In this document: piece by piece, positions 33,217 to 42,014 of the stretch | How the letters are laid out: every line of letters starts with the position of its first letter | Numbering within the stretch: position 1 is the stretch's first letter | Assembly (NCBI GenBank): GCA_964564545.1 | Contig: CAZMBP010000115.1 | Coordinates: forward strand, 62,001 to 126,000 | Reading direction: 5' to 3' | Source: CAJQQY01 sp964564545 | GTDB taxonomy: Bacteria > Bacteroidota > Bacteroidia > Chitinophagales > Saprospiraceae | Length of the DNA stretch: 64,000 nucleotides | Notes under the pieces: model-generated | The model's input: the letters and a program-made list of their open reading frames with translations, nothing else | Told to the model about the DNA's origin: nothing | Databases searched by the model: none | Made by a program: the position numbers and the translations under genes

Positions 33217-33795
33217 TCAATCTTGAATTTCCTTCAAAAAACAAAATGCTAATTTTTTCAAAGATTTTTGTCCCTGTAGATCTACAGAAAATTTTATCAT
33301 TCTATTAGCTTGATTATCTTTGATATATATATTTGTAATTGGGTTGGAAACTAACCAAGCCAGATCCTCTTGTCCTATCTCTAGCCATTGCTCATTCATG
33401 ACTTTATTGGTTGGGCTAGAAACCGATGCAGATAAACAAAATGTTAAATGCATTCTTGACTTATCTGTCGTCATAAATATTAAATCATCTCCTTTTTTAA
33501 GTTCCACACCATTTTCAGAAGTAAGAAAAGCAAGATTGATTCCGTCCTGAGTAGCGAACCTGATGGAATAACTATAATTGCCTCGACGAACTAGAGTTAA
33601 GCGATCTGATCGAACGGAAGTCTTTGATTTAGTAATAATAGTATGACAATCTGAATTGGAAAGAGAAGCGTCAATAGTAGAAATTATTTCTGTATAAGAA
33701 TTAGCTTCAGGTATCAATTGCGCTTGAGATGATACAATAAAGAGAAATGTAAATAAGGCTAAATAGAAAAAATGGAGGAGGAATTTATTTTTCAT
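33217..33795 (-). CDS. Secreted protein of unknown function
   Basis: Signal peptide 1-25 (IVSSQAQ). The remaining 167 residues are beta-rich with GVELKKGDDLIFMTTDKSRM and the C-terminal KLAFCFLKEIQ. A single pair of cysteines lies far apart. No family was recognised. Its stop is close to a copy of the 13-bp direct repeat that recurs 450 bases downstream. Confidence 0.5.
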   Translation of the reverse strand: MKNKFLLHFFYLALFTFLFIVSSQAQLIPEANSYTEIISTIDASLSNSDCHTIITKSKTSVRSDRLTLVRRGNYSYSIRFATQDGINLAFLTSENGVELKKGDDLIFMTTDKSRMHLTFCLSASVSSPTNKVMNEQWLEIGQEDLAWLVSNPITNIYIKDNQANRMIKFSVDLQGQKSLKKLAFCFLKEIQD

Positions 33796-33914
33796 ATCAT
33801 TTGGTTGAAAGGGTGAATAATCCGGAATTGGTCAAGTCCTGTATTCGTAAAATACATTAAAAATATTGGATATATACTAACTTGGGTGAAATTATACAGC
33901 TAAAAGCAAAACAA

Positions 33915-34874
33915 TTATCGAATAGCCAATTGGATCACCCTCCAATAATTTTTTGCTAAAACTGCTTTTTTATAAAAACCTTTAGACTTGAGCAAGCGAT
34001 GCATTTTGGGTAAATGATAAGGAGGAACGCCCATCAGCATGTGATGTTCCGCATGATAATTTACGTGGTAAGGTGCAAATAATATCCTCTCAAAAAAATT
34101 AGCATATGTCGTTCGAGTATTCAGGTAAGGATCAGTTGTATCTTCCACCATTGAGTGTTCAGCCATAGAACGCACTCTTAATGAAAATTGAAAAGTCGTA
34201 AAATAAGCAACCACCCAAAGTAAGTATAACCAGGCAGAAGCTAAACTCCACAGCATAAAAAAAATAATGAGGTTAGCTAAAATCGGTTTTCCCAATTGCT
34301 TAAAAAAAGTGATGAAGAAATCTTTCCAGCTTCGATTTTTTTGAGAAACCCGAGTTATGTTTTTCCCTAAATTATATTCTAAGTACCCAAGGTTCATCAT
34401 AATTTGACCGACAAAAGATTTCAATCCAGTTTGTCCAGTCAAGTCACGGAAGAATTTTCTAAACATACTTTTCTTCGAAGTTGGATAACCTCTCGTCAGC
34501 AATAAATCTGGATCTTCTTCCAATCCATTATGAAAATGATGTGTCTGATGATAAGGGCGATATTTCAACATATCCTGAAAAATGGGAAAGGCTCCAAACC
34601 ATTGTCCCACAAAGTCATTAAGCCGATTATTTTTAAAAACTGCACGATGAGAAGTGTCATGCATTAAAATTGCACAGGCCAATTGTTTTCCTCCAAGGAT
34701 AAAAAGTGAAACTAAAATGGTGAAAATATTTGTCCAAAAGTAGGGTAGGGCAAAGGCAAAAATGATCCAAGCCCAATGAACTGTGATTTCAAAAGTGGCT
34801 ATCCAATCGTTTTTTTGAAGCAACATTCTTCGTTCTTCACGTGTGAGATAATGAGAAGCTGAAACTTTTTGCAT
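33915..34874 (-). CDS. Fatty acid desaturase family membrane enzyme
   Basis: Three histidine boxes are present in order: HDTSH (about 73-77), HQTHH (about 108-112) and HAEHH (about 274-278). Hydrophobic helices between them match the membrane desaturase/hydroxylase superfamily (PF00487). The di-iron centre inserts a double bond or hydroxyl into lipids. The first box in HDTSHRAVF and the third in NYHAEHHML fit acyl-lipid or acyl-CoA desaturases. Carotenoid or other substrates cannot be excluded. It is upstream of nothing co-oriented within 100 bases and is probably monocistronic. Confidence 0.85.
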   Translation of the reverse strand: MQKVSASHYLTREERRMLLQKNDWIATFEITVHWAWIIFAFALPYFWTNIFTILVSLFILGGKQLACAILMHDTSHRAVFKNNRLNDFVGQWFGAFPIFQDMLKYRPYHQTHHFHNGLEEDPDLLLTRGYPTSKKSMFRKFFRDLTGQTGLKSFVGQIMMNLGYLEYNLGKNITRVSQKNRSWKDFFITFFKQLGKPILANLIIFFMLWSLASAWLYLLWVVAYFTTFQFSLRVRSMAEHSMVEDTTDPYLNTRTTYANFFERILFAPYHVNYHAEHHMLMGVPPYHLPKMHRLLKSKGFYKKAVLAKNYWRVIQLAIR

Positions 34875-34933
34875 TTGATGAAATTTTGATTTTCAAAATA
34901 CGATCTAATTCTGAAAATTTCAAAAAATTAATT

Positions 34934-35320
34934 TTAAGAAGGGGTAAACCATAACGGCGCTTCCTCCTTCCCTCCATCTGTGTAATCAATGAAAATCTCG
35001 TCGCCAGGTTCTATTTTTTTGCAGGCTTGAATTTCAATTTCTTCTTTCTCATAATCAAAAATTACAATAGCATTTGGGTCTGAATGATGATTATAAATAG
35101 AACCATAGCCTAAGGCAATACAGGCTGCACCTTCAGGTTTTTCTAATAAAAAATAATAGTCATGAATGACAGTCTGATGAACTTTAGCCACATCTTTTTT
35201 TGGAATAATTAAAAGTGGACAAATTTCAATTAAATCACCTTTTTCCAATTCTTGAGCGGTAAAGACACCTCGCCCTCGATCATCTGAATTCGCAATAAAT
35301 AAACCTGGAATGTGAAGCAT
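34934..35320 (-). CDS. Short SET-domain protein
   Basis: The 128-residue protein is essentially a minimal SET domain: GRGVFTAQELEKGDLIEICP at the start, then GYGSIYNHHSDPNA (equivalent of the NHS...PN motif) and GDEIFIDY near the end, where the catalytic Tyr lies. SET proteins methylate lysine on proteins using S-adenosylmethionine; targets of bacterial ones are mostly unknown. The start is one base past the stop of the amine oxidase gene, so the two are co-transcribed. Confidence 0.85.
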   Translation of the reverse strand: MLHIPGLFIANSDDRGRGVFTAQELEKGDLIEICPLLIIPKKDVAKVHQTVIHDYYFLLEKPEGAACIALGYGSIYNHHSDPNAIVIFDYEKEEIEIQACKKIEPGDEIFIDYTDGGKEEAPLWFTPS

Positions 35321-35321
35321 C

Positions 35322-36389
35322 TTAATTTGTAATTATATTGTTATATATTTTTTCAGAAGTTAAAATGGCAGACTGAATGGCTCCTTCCATATAACCGCCA
35401 TAGTTCGGAGAAGTTTCCGTTCCAGTGATAAAAAGTGAATTATCCCAAAATGAATTTTGATAAATGGGATGACCGTTATTATAGTGAGATGGAATGAAAT
35501 TGGCTGTTGGCGAAAAAGTATATTTTTCCTTTTCCCAAATTCTATCAAAGTAGCCCACATAGTTTTCAGCATCTTCTCCAAAGAATTTTTTCAAATTTTG
35601 AATCACCATTTTTTCACGATCCTCTTTTGAGTATTGAACAACTGATCCATTTAAAAAACCTTTGAGAGCAAATTTATTTTCTTCAAAATTAGTGTGATCG
35701 TACATTTCAGGAATCAAACTAGATTGACTAAAAACAGCACCCGAAAGTCCTTTTTCTTTCCAAAAAGGAGAATCGTATTCCACCGCAAATTTCACCGAAC
35801 TTTCCATCCAAATTTGAGTGTTTGCAAAAATGCTAGTAGCTTCACTTGGAAGGGCAGGAGAACATTCGATGGATTGAATGAAGAGTTTTGCAGGAATAGT
35901 TGAGATGATCAGATTTGCTTCGAAAGTTTTTTCGTTTGAAGAGATTGAAATTTGATTCTCTGTTTTTTTAATTTTTGTAACAGGTTGATTGAGCGAAATA
36001 TTTTCCATTCCTACCTCATCCGCTAATGTTGAAATCAACTTGGAAGTGCCACCTTGAATTCGAAAAAACGGATCATCTGAAGCAGGAACTTCAAATTTTT
36101 GAGGAGGAGTAAACGACATAGTTTCAAAAAAAGTCGTTCCGTGAATGTATTGTTGGAAAATTCCAATTCCAAGTTCTTCTAAAAAAGCATTTAGATATGT
36201 ATGCTTTTTTCCTAACCAAGTAGCCCCCATCTCCATAAGTGAATCTTGTTTGCCTTTAATAGTATGGATGCGTCCACCAATCCGATCTCTCGCCTCAATA
36301 ATATGAGTATTGATTCCTTTTTTTTTCAATAAATACGCAAGACTTAATCCAGTCAAACCAGCTCCTAGAATAATTATTTTTTTTGCCAT
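35322..36389 (-). CDS. Flavin-dependent amine oxidase/desaturase-like protein
   Basis: The N-terminal FAD Rossmann motif (IILGAGLTGLSLAYLLKK, then EARDRIGGRI) and the C-terminal FITGTETSPNYGGYMEGAI, which contacts FAD, place it in the flavin amine oxidase family (PF01593). Family members oxidise amines, protoporphyrinogen or polyenes. At 355 residues it is short, with a reduced substrate domain. The SET gene follows one base after its stop. The substrate is unknown. Confidence 0.8.
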   Translation of the reverse strand: MAKKIIILGAGLTGLSLAYLLKKKGINTHIIEARDRIGGRIHTIKGKQDSLMEMGATWLGKKHTYLNAFLEELGIGIFQQYIHGTTFFETMSFTPPQKFEVPASDDPFFRIQGGTSKLISTLADEVGMENISLNQPVTKIKKTENQISISSNEKTFEANLIISTIPAKLFIQSIECSPALPSEATSIFANTQIWMESSVKFAVEYDSPFWKEKGLSGAVFSQSSLIPEMYDHTNFEENKFALKGFLNGSVVQYSKEDREKMVIQNLKKFFGEDAENYVGYFDRIWEKEKYTFSPTANFIPSHYNNGHPIYQNSFWDNSLFITGTETSPNYGGYMEGAIQSAILTSEKIYNNIITN

Positions 36390-36594
36390 AAACTTTTAAG
36401 GATAGAATTATAAAAGGCACAAATTAGTCAATCTCTTTTTAGAAATTGTTATAATGATGTTTGAATCAATCTACATATCTTGAAAAATTATGTTAATAAA
36501 CAAATAGAGGTAAGTGGCGATAATTTTGTAATTTAGTAAAATGATAGTATTTTATACCCAGAACAAAACATTTATTAACTAAAAATTTTACATT

Positions 36595-36903
36595 ATGGAT
36601 TATTTACCATTAATTATTCAATTGGTTACAGGAGCAGTCGGAGGAAATCTAGCTGGTTCTCTTATGAAAAATCTTTCTCTAGGAACTTTGTGGAATTCTG
36701 TTGCTGGAATTCTAGGAGGTGGACTAGGTGGGCAAGTATTAGGAATGCTAGGTATGGGAGCTGCCGCAGCTGGGGCAGGAGATGGTAGCTTGGATGCTAT
36801 GAGCATTATCTCTAGTATCCTAGCTGGTGGAATTGGAGGTGGAGCAGGGCTTGGTATTGTAGGATTGATTAAAAATATGATGGGAGGAGGAAAAGCTAGC
36901 TAG
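36595..36903 (+). CDS. Small glycine-rich membrane protein
   Basis: The 102-residue protein has repeated GxxxG patterns (GAVGGNLAG, GGGLGGQVLG, GGIGGGAGLG) and three hydrophobic stretches (about 4-22, 34-62 and 70-92). Glycine-zipper-like packing in the membrane is suggested. No enzymatic motif is present. It is monocistronic, with its own terminator. Confidence 0.65.
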   Translation: MDYLPLIIQLVTGAVGGNLAGSLMKNLSLGTLWNSVAGILGGGLGGQVLGMLGMGAAAAGAGDGSLDAMSIISSILAGGIGGGAGLGIVGLIKNMMGGGKAS

Positions 36904-36940
36904 AATATTTTTAGGAATTATTTTAAAACAACTTCAAAAA

Positions 36941-36980
36941 CAAAAATCGGCATCAAGTTTTCTTGGTGCCGATTTTTGTT
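36941..36980. terminator. Terminator after the glycine-rich protein gene
   Basis: A 17-bp stem (36941-36957 with 36962-36978) has one G:U pair and a TTTT loop, and ends in a T-rich tail. It also faces the convergent heptose kinase gene. Confidence 0.88.
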
Positions 36981-37034
36981 TTTGAGGAGTTATAATTTTA
37001 TCTCTATCTTAAGACCCTAAGTGTAACTAAAATT

Positions 37035-38021
37035 TTAATCCGTTCTTAGTTCCGCAAATTCTCTTTTTAATTGTTTTTTATTGACAGGAACCACACCTAC
37101 TTTTTCACAAACTTGCCCACCTGCTAGATTCGCTAAAAATGCAATATCTTTTAATTCTAATTTTAAAGCTAAACCCAAAGCAGTTAAACTAATGACCGAA
37201 TCACCTGCACCACATACATCTGCAATGTTACGAATTTGTGTGGGGATGATTAGTTGTTGTTGTCCATTGTCAATAAACATCCCTTTTTCAGAAAGTGTGA
37301 TGATGGTATTTTTTGCTCCAGATTCATGACGCAAGAATTCACTAGCTTTTTTGAGAGAAGCTAAATTAGGTTGAACTTCAAAGGGAGTACTTTCTTGAAT
37401 TTCTTTTAAATTAGGTTTGAAAATTTCCACGTTTTTAAAAGATAGAAAATTAGCTTTTTTGGGATCAACCACAATTGGAATTTCTTTATTCTCCGCTATG
37501 GAAATAATTTTATTAATTACTGAAAGCGAAAGAACCCCTTTATTGTAATCTTGTAAAATGATTACATCTATGTTTTGGACAGATAAAAAAGTCTCTATTT
37601 TTTTTATAAAACGATTCTCTTCTGTCTCTGAAAGATGGTGTGTGTCTTCTCGATCAACTCTTAGCAGTTGTTGATTATTCGACATCACTCGAGTTTTGAC
37701 GGTGGTACATCTTTCCTTAGACCTCAAAATTCCATCTTTCCATAAATCATTTTTAGGCATTAATTCTTCGAAAATTATTGCATTCTCATCTTCTCCAATT
37801 AAACTGAAAAGATAAGGTGTCGCTCCCATAGCTTTTATATTTAAAGCCACGTTTCCTGCTCCTCCAAGTCGATTGTCTGACTTTTTTAAATGAACAATTG
37901 GTACAGGTGCTTCTGGAGAAATACGATCTACTTTTCCATCCAAATACCGGTCGATGATGACATCTCCGATGACTGCAATATTGATATTATTAAATGCTTC
38001 GAAAAGCTGATTAGCGTCCAT
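37035..38021 (-). CDS. hldA: D-glycero-beta-D-manno-heptose-7-phosphate kinase (RfaE domain I type)
   Basis: A PfkB/ribokinase-fold kinase. It has the RfaE-type N-terminus NINIAVIGDVIIDRYLDGKV, then LGGAGNVALNIKAMG, and the catalytic DVCGAGDSVISLTALGL (anion hole and general base Asp). The 328-residue length equals the kinase half of bifunctional HldE, and no nucleotidyltransferase domain is attached. It phosphorylates heptose-7-phosphate at O-1 for ADP-heptose and LPS core synthesis. Next upstream is waaA, also an LPS inner-core gene, which supports the role. Confidence 0.85.
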   Translation of the reverse strand: MDANQLFEAFNNINIAVIGDVIIDRYLDGKVDRISPEAPVPIVHLKKSDNRLGGAGNVALNIKAMGATPYLFSLIGEDENAIIFEELMPKNDLWKDGILRSKERCTTVKTRVMSNNQQLLRVDREDTHHLSETEENRFIKKIETFLSVQNIDVIILQDYNKGVLSLSVINKIISIAENKEIPIVVDPKKANFLSFKNVEIFKPNLKEIQESTPFEVQPNLASLKKASEFLRHESGAKNTIITLSEKGMFIDNGQQQLIIPTQIRNIADVCGAGDSVISLTALGLALKLELKDIAFLANLAGGQVCEKVGVVPVNKKQLKREFAELRTD

Positions 38022-38115
38022 TATTGATTCTTTCTATTAACTCATATTGAGGTTGCAAATTTTAAAAAAAGGAAGGGATATTCCTAGTTTATTGGTTAAT
38101 TTTAAACTGAACCGA

Positions 38116-38139
38116 GTGTCACGGTTGGAACCGTAACAC
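38116..38139. repeat. Small palindrome across the waaA stop codon
   Basis: GTGTCACGGTT (38116-38126) pairs with AACCGTAACAC (38129-38139) with one mismatch. It includes the TGA stop of waaA and encodes its last residues (LRFQP). It is either a terminator-like hairpin or a repeat inserted at the gene end. Confidence 0.5.
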
Positions 38140-39351
38140 GGAGGTGTATATCTTTTCAGTTGCTCCTTGGTTATTTAAAATATATTTTTTTGCTTTTGTA
38201 GAAGCATTGTTATAAAATTCATCTTTTTCCAATTTCTCCATCACTTCCTGAAATTCTTCATAATCAGAAATAGAAAATCCTCCACCAGTTTTTACTAACT
38301 GAATTGCTTCTTCAAACTTTTGATATTTTTTTCCAAAAATAACTGGTAGTCCAAAAGCGATAGGTTCTAAAGTATTGTGAATCCCACTTCCAAATCCGCC
38401 GCCGATCATTGCTACTTTTCCATATTGGTAAAGACTTGAAAGCATTCCTATATTATCGATAATCATTACCTTGGCAGCAACTGAATTTATAGCATTGGCT
38501 TTAGAAAAACGAATAGAATTGACTTTTAATTTTTTTTCAATTTCCTGAATATGACTCTCGCTAATGTCATGCGGAGCAATAATAAATTTCCAACGAAAAT
38601 CTTTTTGAGTATGAATCCATTCTATTAAAATATCTTCTTCGGGAGGCCAAGTACTTCCTCCAATCAATACTTCAGCTGTTCCTTTGAAAGAACTTATTTT
38701 GCCAAAAGACTTTTTATTTTTTTGAATTTCCAAAACTCGATCTACTCTTGTATCTCCTGTAACTGAAATATGGGAAATACCATTTTCCAAGAGAATAGTT
38801 TTTGATTTTTCGTTTTGTACAAAAATATGATCAAAAAAGAAAAGCATTTTTTTGAAAAAAGAACCATAGGGTTTGAAGAAGATTTGATCTTTTCGGAATA
38901 TGGAAGAGATTAAATAAGTTGGAACATTTTGTTGATTTAATTGATTCAGGTAATTATACCAAAACTCATACTTGACAAAAAAGGCCATCTTAGGTTGGAC
39001 GATTTCTATAAACCTTTTTGCATTATTTTTAGTGTCAATAGGTAAGTAAAAAATGTAATCCGCCTGCTTATAATTTTTACGAATTTCAAAACCTGATGGA
39101 GAGAAAAAAGTTAGTAAAATTTTATGATCTGGAAGTTCCTGTTTTATTTTTTCAATCAAAGGTCTACCTTGTTCAAACTCTCCAAGTGATGCACAATGAA
39201 ACCATATAATTGGTTGGTTATCAGTAATTTGTAGTTTTATGCGGGTAAAAATGTCTTTTCTACCTTCAATCCATAATTTAGCTTTTTTATTAAAAAAAGA
39301 AGCTATCCAAATCCCAAAATAATAAATCCAAATCCCAAAATTATACAACAT
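38119..39351 (-). CDS. waaA: 3-deoxy-D-manno-octulosonic acid (Kdo) transferase
   Basis: It has an N-terminal membrane anchor and then the WaaA/KdtA pattern: IWFHCASLGEFEQGRPLI (catalytic Glu in the E-F-E-Q region), LLTFFSPSGFEI, KYEFWYNYL and, in the C-terminal domain, MIGGGFGSGIHNTLEPIAFG. It transfers Kdo from CMP-Kdo to lipid A precursor at the inner membrane. At 410 residues it is normal. The last residues come from a small palindrome, so the natural C-terminus may have been altered. Confidence 0.92.
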   Translation of the reverse strand: MLYNFGIWIYYFGIWIASFFNKKAKLWIEGRKDIFTRIKLQITDNQPIIWFHCASLGEFEQGRPLIEKIKQELPDHKILLTFFSPSGFEIRKNYKQADYIFYLPIDTKNNAKRFIEIVQPKMAFFVKYEFWYNYLNQLNQQNVPTYLISSIFRKDQIFFKPYGSFFKKMLFFFDHIFVQNEKSKTILLENGISHISVTGDTRVDRVLEIQKNKKSFGKISSFKGTAEVLIGGSTWPPEEDILIEWIHTQKDFRWKFIIAPHDISESHIQEIEKKLKVNSIRFSKANAINSVAAKVMIIDNIGMLSSLYQYGKVAMIGGGFGSGIHNTLEPIAFGLPVIFGKKYQKFEEAIQLVKTGGGFSISDYEEFQEVMEKLEKDEFYNNASTKAKKYILNNQGATEKIYTSVLRFQP

Positions 39352-39359
39352 CGTTTTTT

Positions 39360-39401
39360 AACGGTTAATGGTTAGCGGTTAACTGTTAATCATTAACCGT
39401 T
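39360..39401. repeat. Nested GGTTAA palindrome between waaA and SGNH gene
   Basis: AACGGTTAATG (39360-39370) is repeated inverted at 39391-39401, and the interior contains further GCGGTTAACTG copies of the motif. A compact palindromic repeat between two co-oriented genes. Confidence 0.6.
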
Positions 39402-39409
39402 GAACATTA

Positions 39410-40558
39410 TTAAAATGTTATTTTTTCAGCGATTGCTTCTGCTAATTTTTTTGCACCTAGTGATGTATAATGTACATCATCCACGAAGTGTTCCAAGTCT
39501 TTTGGAAGAGCAGGTTCTCCATGAACGAATGTAGTTTTATATTTAGCAGAAACTGCAGCAGTTTTCATATTATATGCATCCATAGCGAGAGCCATGGTTT
39601 CTCCATTGGGAAATTTACCATCCAAAATACACATGCCTCGATCCATCCAAAGTTCCTTTTCTTCTGCTTCAGACATTTCAGATTTGTATAAATAAGGTTG
39701 GGAAACTAGGATAACTTCGGCTTCGTCGTTTTTCAAAAGTTCAACTAACGTTCCCATATATTTTGAAAAATCATTTAATGATTTGAAAGCAGAAATATCA
39801 AAACTTGCAGCATCAAAAGTAGGCGTAAACCAAAATTTTCGAATTAAAGCTCGAATCAAAGATTCAAAAGATGGCGGTTTTGCGCCTGCAATACTTGGAC
39901 CATAAAAATGAGAATAGTCATTTTGATAATCTCCCACAGCCAAACTCTTGGGAGAAAAGGATCGATACAAATCATTGATTCCATGCATGACAACCACAAC
40001 ATCTGGTTGGAAATCTCTAGCGTATAAAGTATAGTTGATTGTAGTATGTTTGCTGGTGTACCAATCCATTCCTGCATTAACGACTTCGACTTTTTTATTA
40101 GGGAATTTTTTATCCAATATTTGATGAAGCTGAGAAGGATATCGATCCATTGTATCTAATCTTACATTTCGAGTAGTAGATCCACCGAGACAAAGAACTC
40201 GAAAAGTAGTACTATCTTTTTCAGCACTAAATTCATATTCGTTAGGTGGCATTTGTAAAAATGGATCAAACAAATGTTCCTGTGTCGCATAGTAATAATA
40301 ATGTCCACCTATATAAACTACAAACAAAGTAATCAAGGAAGGAACTAAAGCCATGAAAAAATTACGAGTTCCATTCTTTTTTATAAAACTATTAATCCAC
40401 CATGGAATGGCTAAAAAAAGCGCCAATGCCATGACTACCAAAACTGCTAAATACGTTTTAGAATAAATATAGATTTCTGGATTTTCAGATCCATGTGTAG
40501 CAAAGCCAGCAAAGATTATCGCAGCAAAAATGTAGTAGATTAAAAGTCCCTTTTTCAT
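39410..40558 (-). CDS. Membrane-anchored SGNH/GDSL hydrolase-like protein
   Basis: The N-terminal region has two or three hydrophobic segments (about 5-22, 31-52 and 64-84). The SGNH hydrolase domain follows: block I CLGGSTTRN (nucleophile Ser), block III VVMHGINDLY (GxND) and block V DDVHYTSLGA (Asp and His). Members remove or add acyl groups on sugars and lipids. Location beside waaA suggests modification of an envelope glycan, but this is inference. A palindrome separates it from waaA. Confidence 0.8.
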   Translation of the reverse strand: MKKGLLIYYIFAAIIFAGFATHGSENPEIYIYSKTYLAVLVVMALALFLAIPWWINSFIKKNGTRNFFMALVPSLITLFVVYIGGHYYYYATQEHLFDPFLQMPPNEYEFSAEKDSTTFRVLCLGGSTTRNVRLDTMDRYPSQLHQILDKKFPNKKVEVVNAGMDWYTSKHTTINYTLYARDFQPDVVVVMHGINDLYRSFSPKSLAVGDYQNDYSHFYGPSIAGAKPPSFESLIRALIRKFWFTPTFDAASFDISAFKSLNDFSKYMGTLVELLKNDEAEVILVSQPYLYKSEMSEAEEKELWMDRGMCILDGKFPNGETMALAMDAYNMKTAAVSAKYKTTFVHGEPALPKDLEHFVDDVHYTSLGAKKLAEAIAEKITF

Positions 40559-40771
40559 GTTGTTCTGATGTAAAATAGTGTAGTAAAGGTTTTCATTTGA
40601 AATTAAAATCGTAGCATTTTCTTAGGAAAAGGCAAAGATAATAAAGTCTTATGGATTAATAATATGGGAAATCAATTGGCGGAGGGAAACAAAAAATTCA
40701 GACTGCAAAGTACAACTTTTACTATCTAAATGAAATATGTGTTGGTAAGAAAATTTGTATAGAGATAAAAA

Positions 40772-40806
40772 TACTACCAAGGTGATTTCTAGTCACCTTG
40801 GTAGTA
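40772..40806 (-). terminator. Terminator of the alpha/beta hydrolase gene
   Basis: A 14-bp perfect stem (40772-40785 with 40793-40806) with a 7-base loop. Read on the minus strand after the hydrolase stop, it is followed by a T-rich run. Confidence 0.85.
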
Positions 40807-40832
40807 AGGTATACTTTCAAGAAAAAGAAAAA

Positions 40833-41861
40833 TTATTGAGTTGAAGCAGTTGATTTTTCCTCTTTTTCTGGAAGAATGACTTCTAATTCTATAAGTGGTT
40901 GATTGCTTGAATTTAGTCCTAGGAATTTCTGCTCTGGTGTATTTCCCAATGCATATTCGCAATTTTCATTTGATCGACTACACTCCAAAAGTGCATCAAA
41001 TATTTTCCAATAACCATAATAATCTACATTATTAGTATTGGCTCTACGAAGGGCACGGCGGGTGGTAGAGTTTCTTTTACCATTATCAAAATCCATATCG
41101 ATGGAGTAACTTTCATTATGTCCAGCCTTGTGAGCAGGACGTGTAGAGTTATCACGAAATTGGATGATATAATTTCGCTCGATGACATTGGTAGCCGTTT
41201 CAAACACCTTTTTCCCAAATTTATCACCCACAATTTTATCATCTTCTGAGACCATCACCACCATTTTGAGATCAGCTGGCATGGCTTCATAAGAATCAAG
41301 AAGTCCTCCTTTGAATGGACCACTTCCTGGAGAGCAAAGTAAAATGGCTACTGGTTTTGGAATATTATGATTTTCGAAATTAACCGCCAAATCTGCCGTT
41401 ATTACACCTCCATAGGAATGTCCTACCATGGCAAAGTTTCGAATAATTGGTTTGATAAAATTTCCATTTTCCATTTTAACCAAAGCATCTCTAATTGCTT
41501 GACTAACATTAGTGGAAAATTTTTTTGGTTTTGGCGAGTAAACATTTTTTTGGTATCGAGGATAAATGACGATATTTCCTTTGCGTACCAAATGTTTTAT
41601 CCATTTTCCATAAATCACAGGATTAAAGCCTCCATAACCATGAGTAAAAACAATTACATTTGCTGAGTCTGGACGTGGACTTGCAGGCTCATACAACCAA
41701 AAACCATCTGGACTTTGGGCGAAGTCGTATTGTACCACTTCACTATGTAGATAAGAAGCACCTCCAGGGCCTTCCTCAGGTTGGGTTGGTTGAAATTTAT
41801 CTTGAGAAAATAAAATGGAAAAGTTTGAAAATAATAAGAGTATTAAAATGATTTTTTTCAT
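40833..41861 (-). CDS. Secreted alpha/beta hydrolase (lipase/esterase-like)
   Basis: Signal peptide 1-19 (SILFSQ). Oxyanion/strand motif VIVFTHGYGGFNP, nucleophile elbow MVGHSYGGV (Ser near residue 157), an acidic residue in SEDDKIVG and a possible catalytic His in RPAHKAGHNES. The fold resembles bacterial lipases and platelet-activating-factor acetylhydrolase-like esterases. It is exported to the periplasm or beyond, and the substrate is unknown. It has a long leader region and its own terminator. Confidence 0.75.
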   Translation of the reverse strand: MKKIILILLLFSNFSILFSQDKFQPTQPEEGPGGASYLHSEVVQYDFAQSPDGFWLYEPASPRPDSANVIVFTHGYGGFNPVIYGKWIKHLVRKGNIVIYPRYQKNVYSPKPKKFSTNVSQAIRDALVKMENGNFIKPIIRNFAMVGHSYGGVITADLAVNFENHNIPKPVAILLCSPGSGPFKGGLLDSYEAMPADLKMVVMVSEDDKIVGDKFGKKVFETATNVIERNYIIQFRDNSTRPAHKAGHNESYSIDMDFDNGKRNSTTRRALRRANTNNVDYYGYWKIFDALLECSRSNENCEYALGNTPEQKFLGLNSSNQPLIELEVILPEKEEKSTASTQ

Positions 41862-42014
41862 GAAACGTCGTTTATATAATCTACACTTTAGACTTCATTC
41901 AAACTGTACAAAATTCCTTGAAATAAAGTCTAATATTCAAACGAAATAAATTTAAAATGGTTGTTTAAATCTTGTAAGTTTGTAACATATTTTTGACCTT
42001 AAATATTGTCAAAT

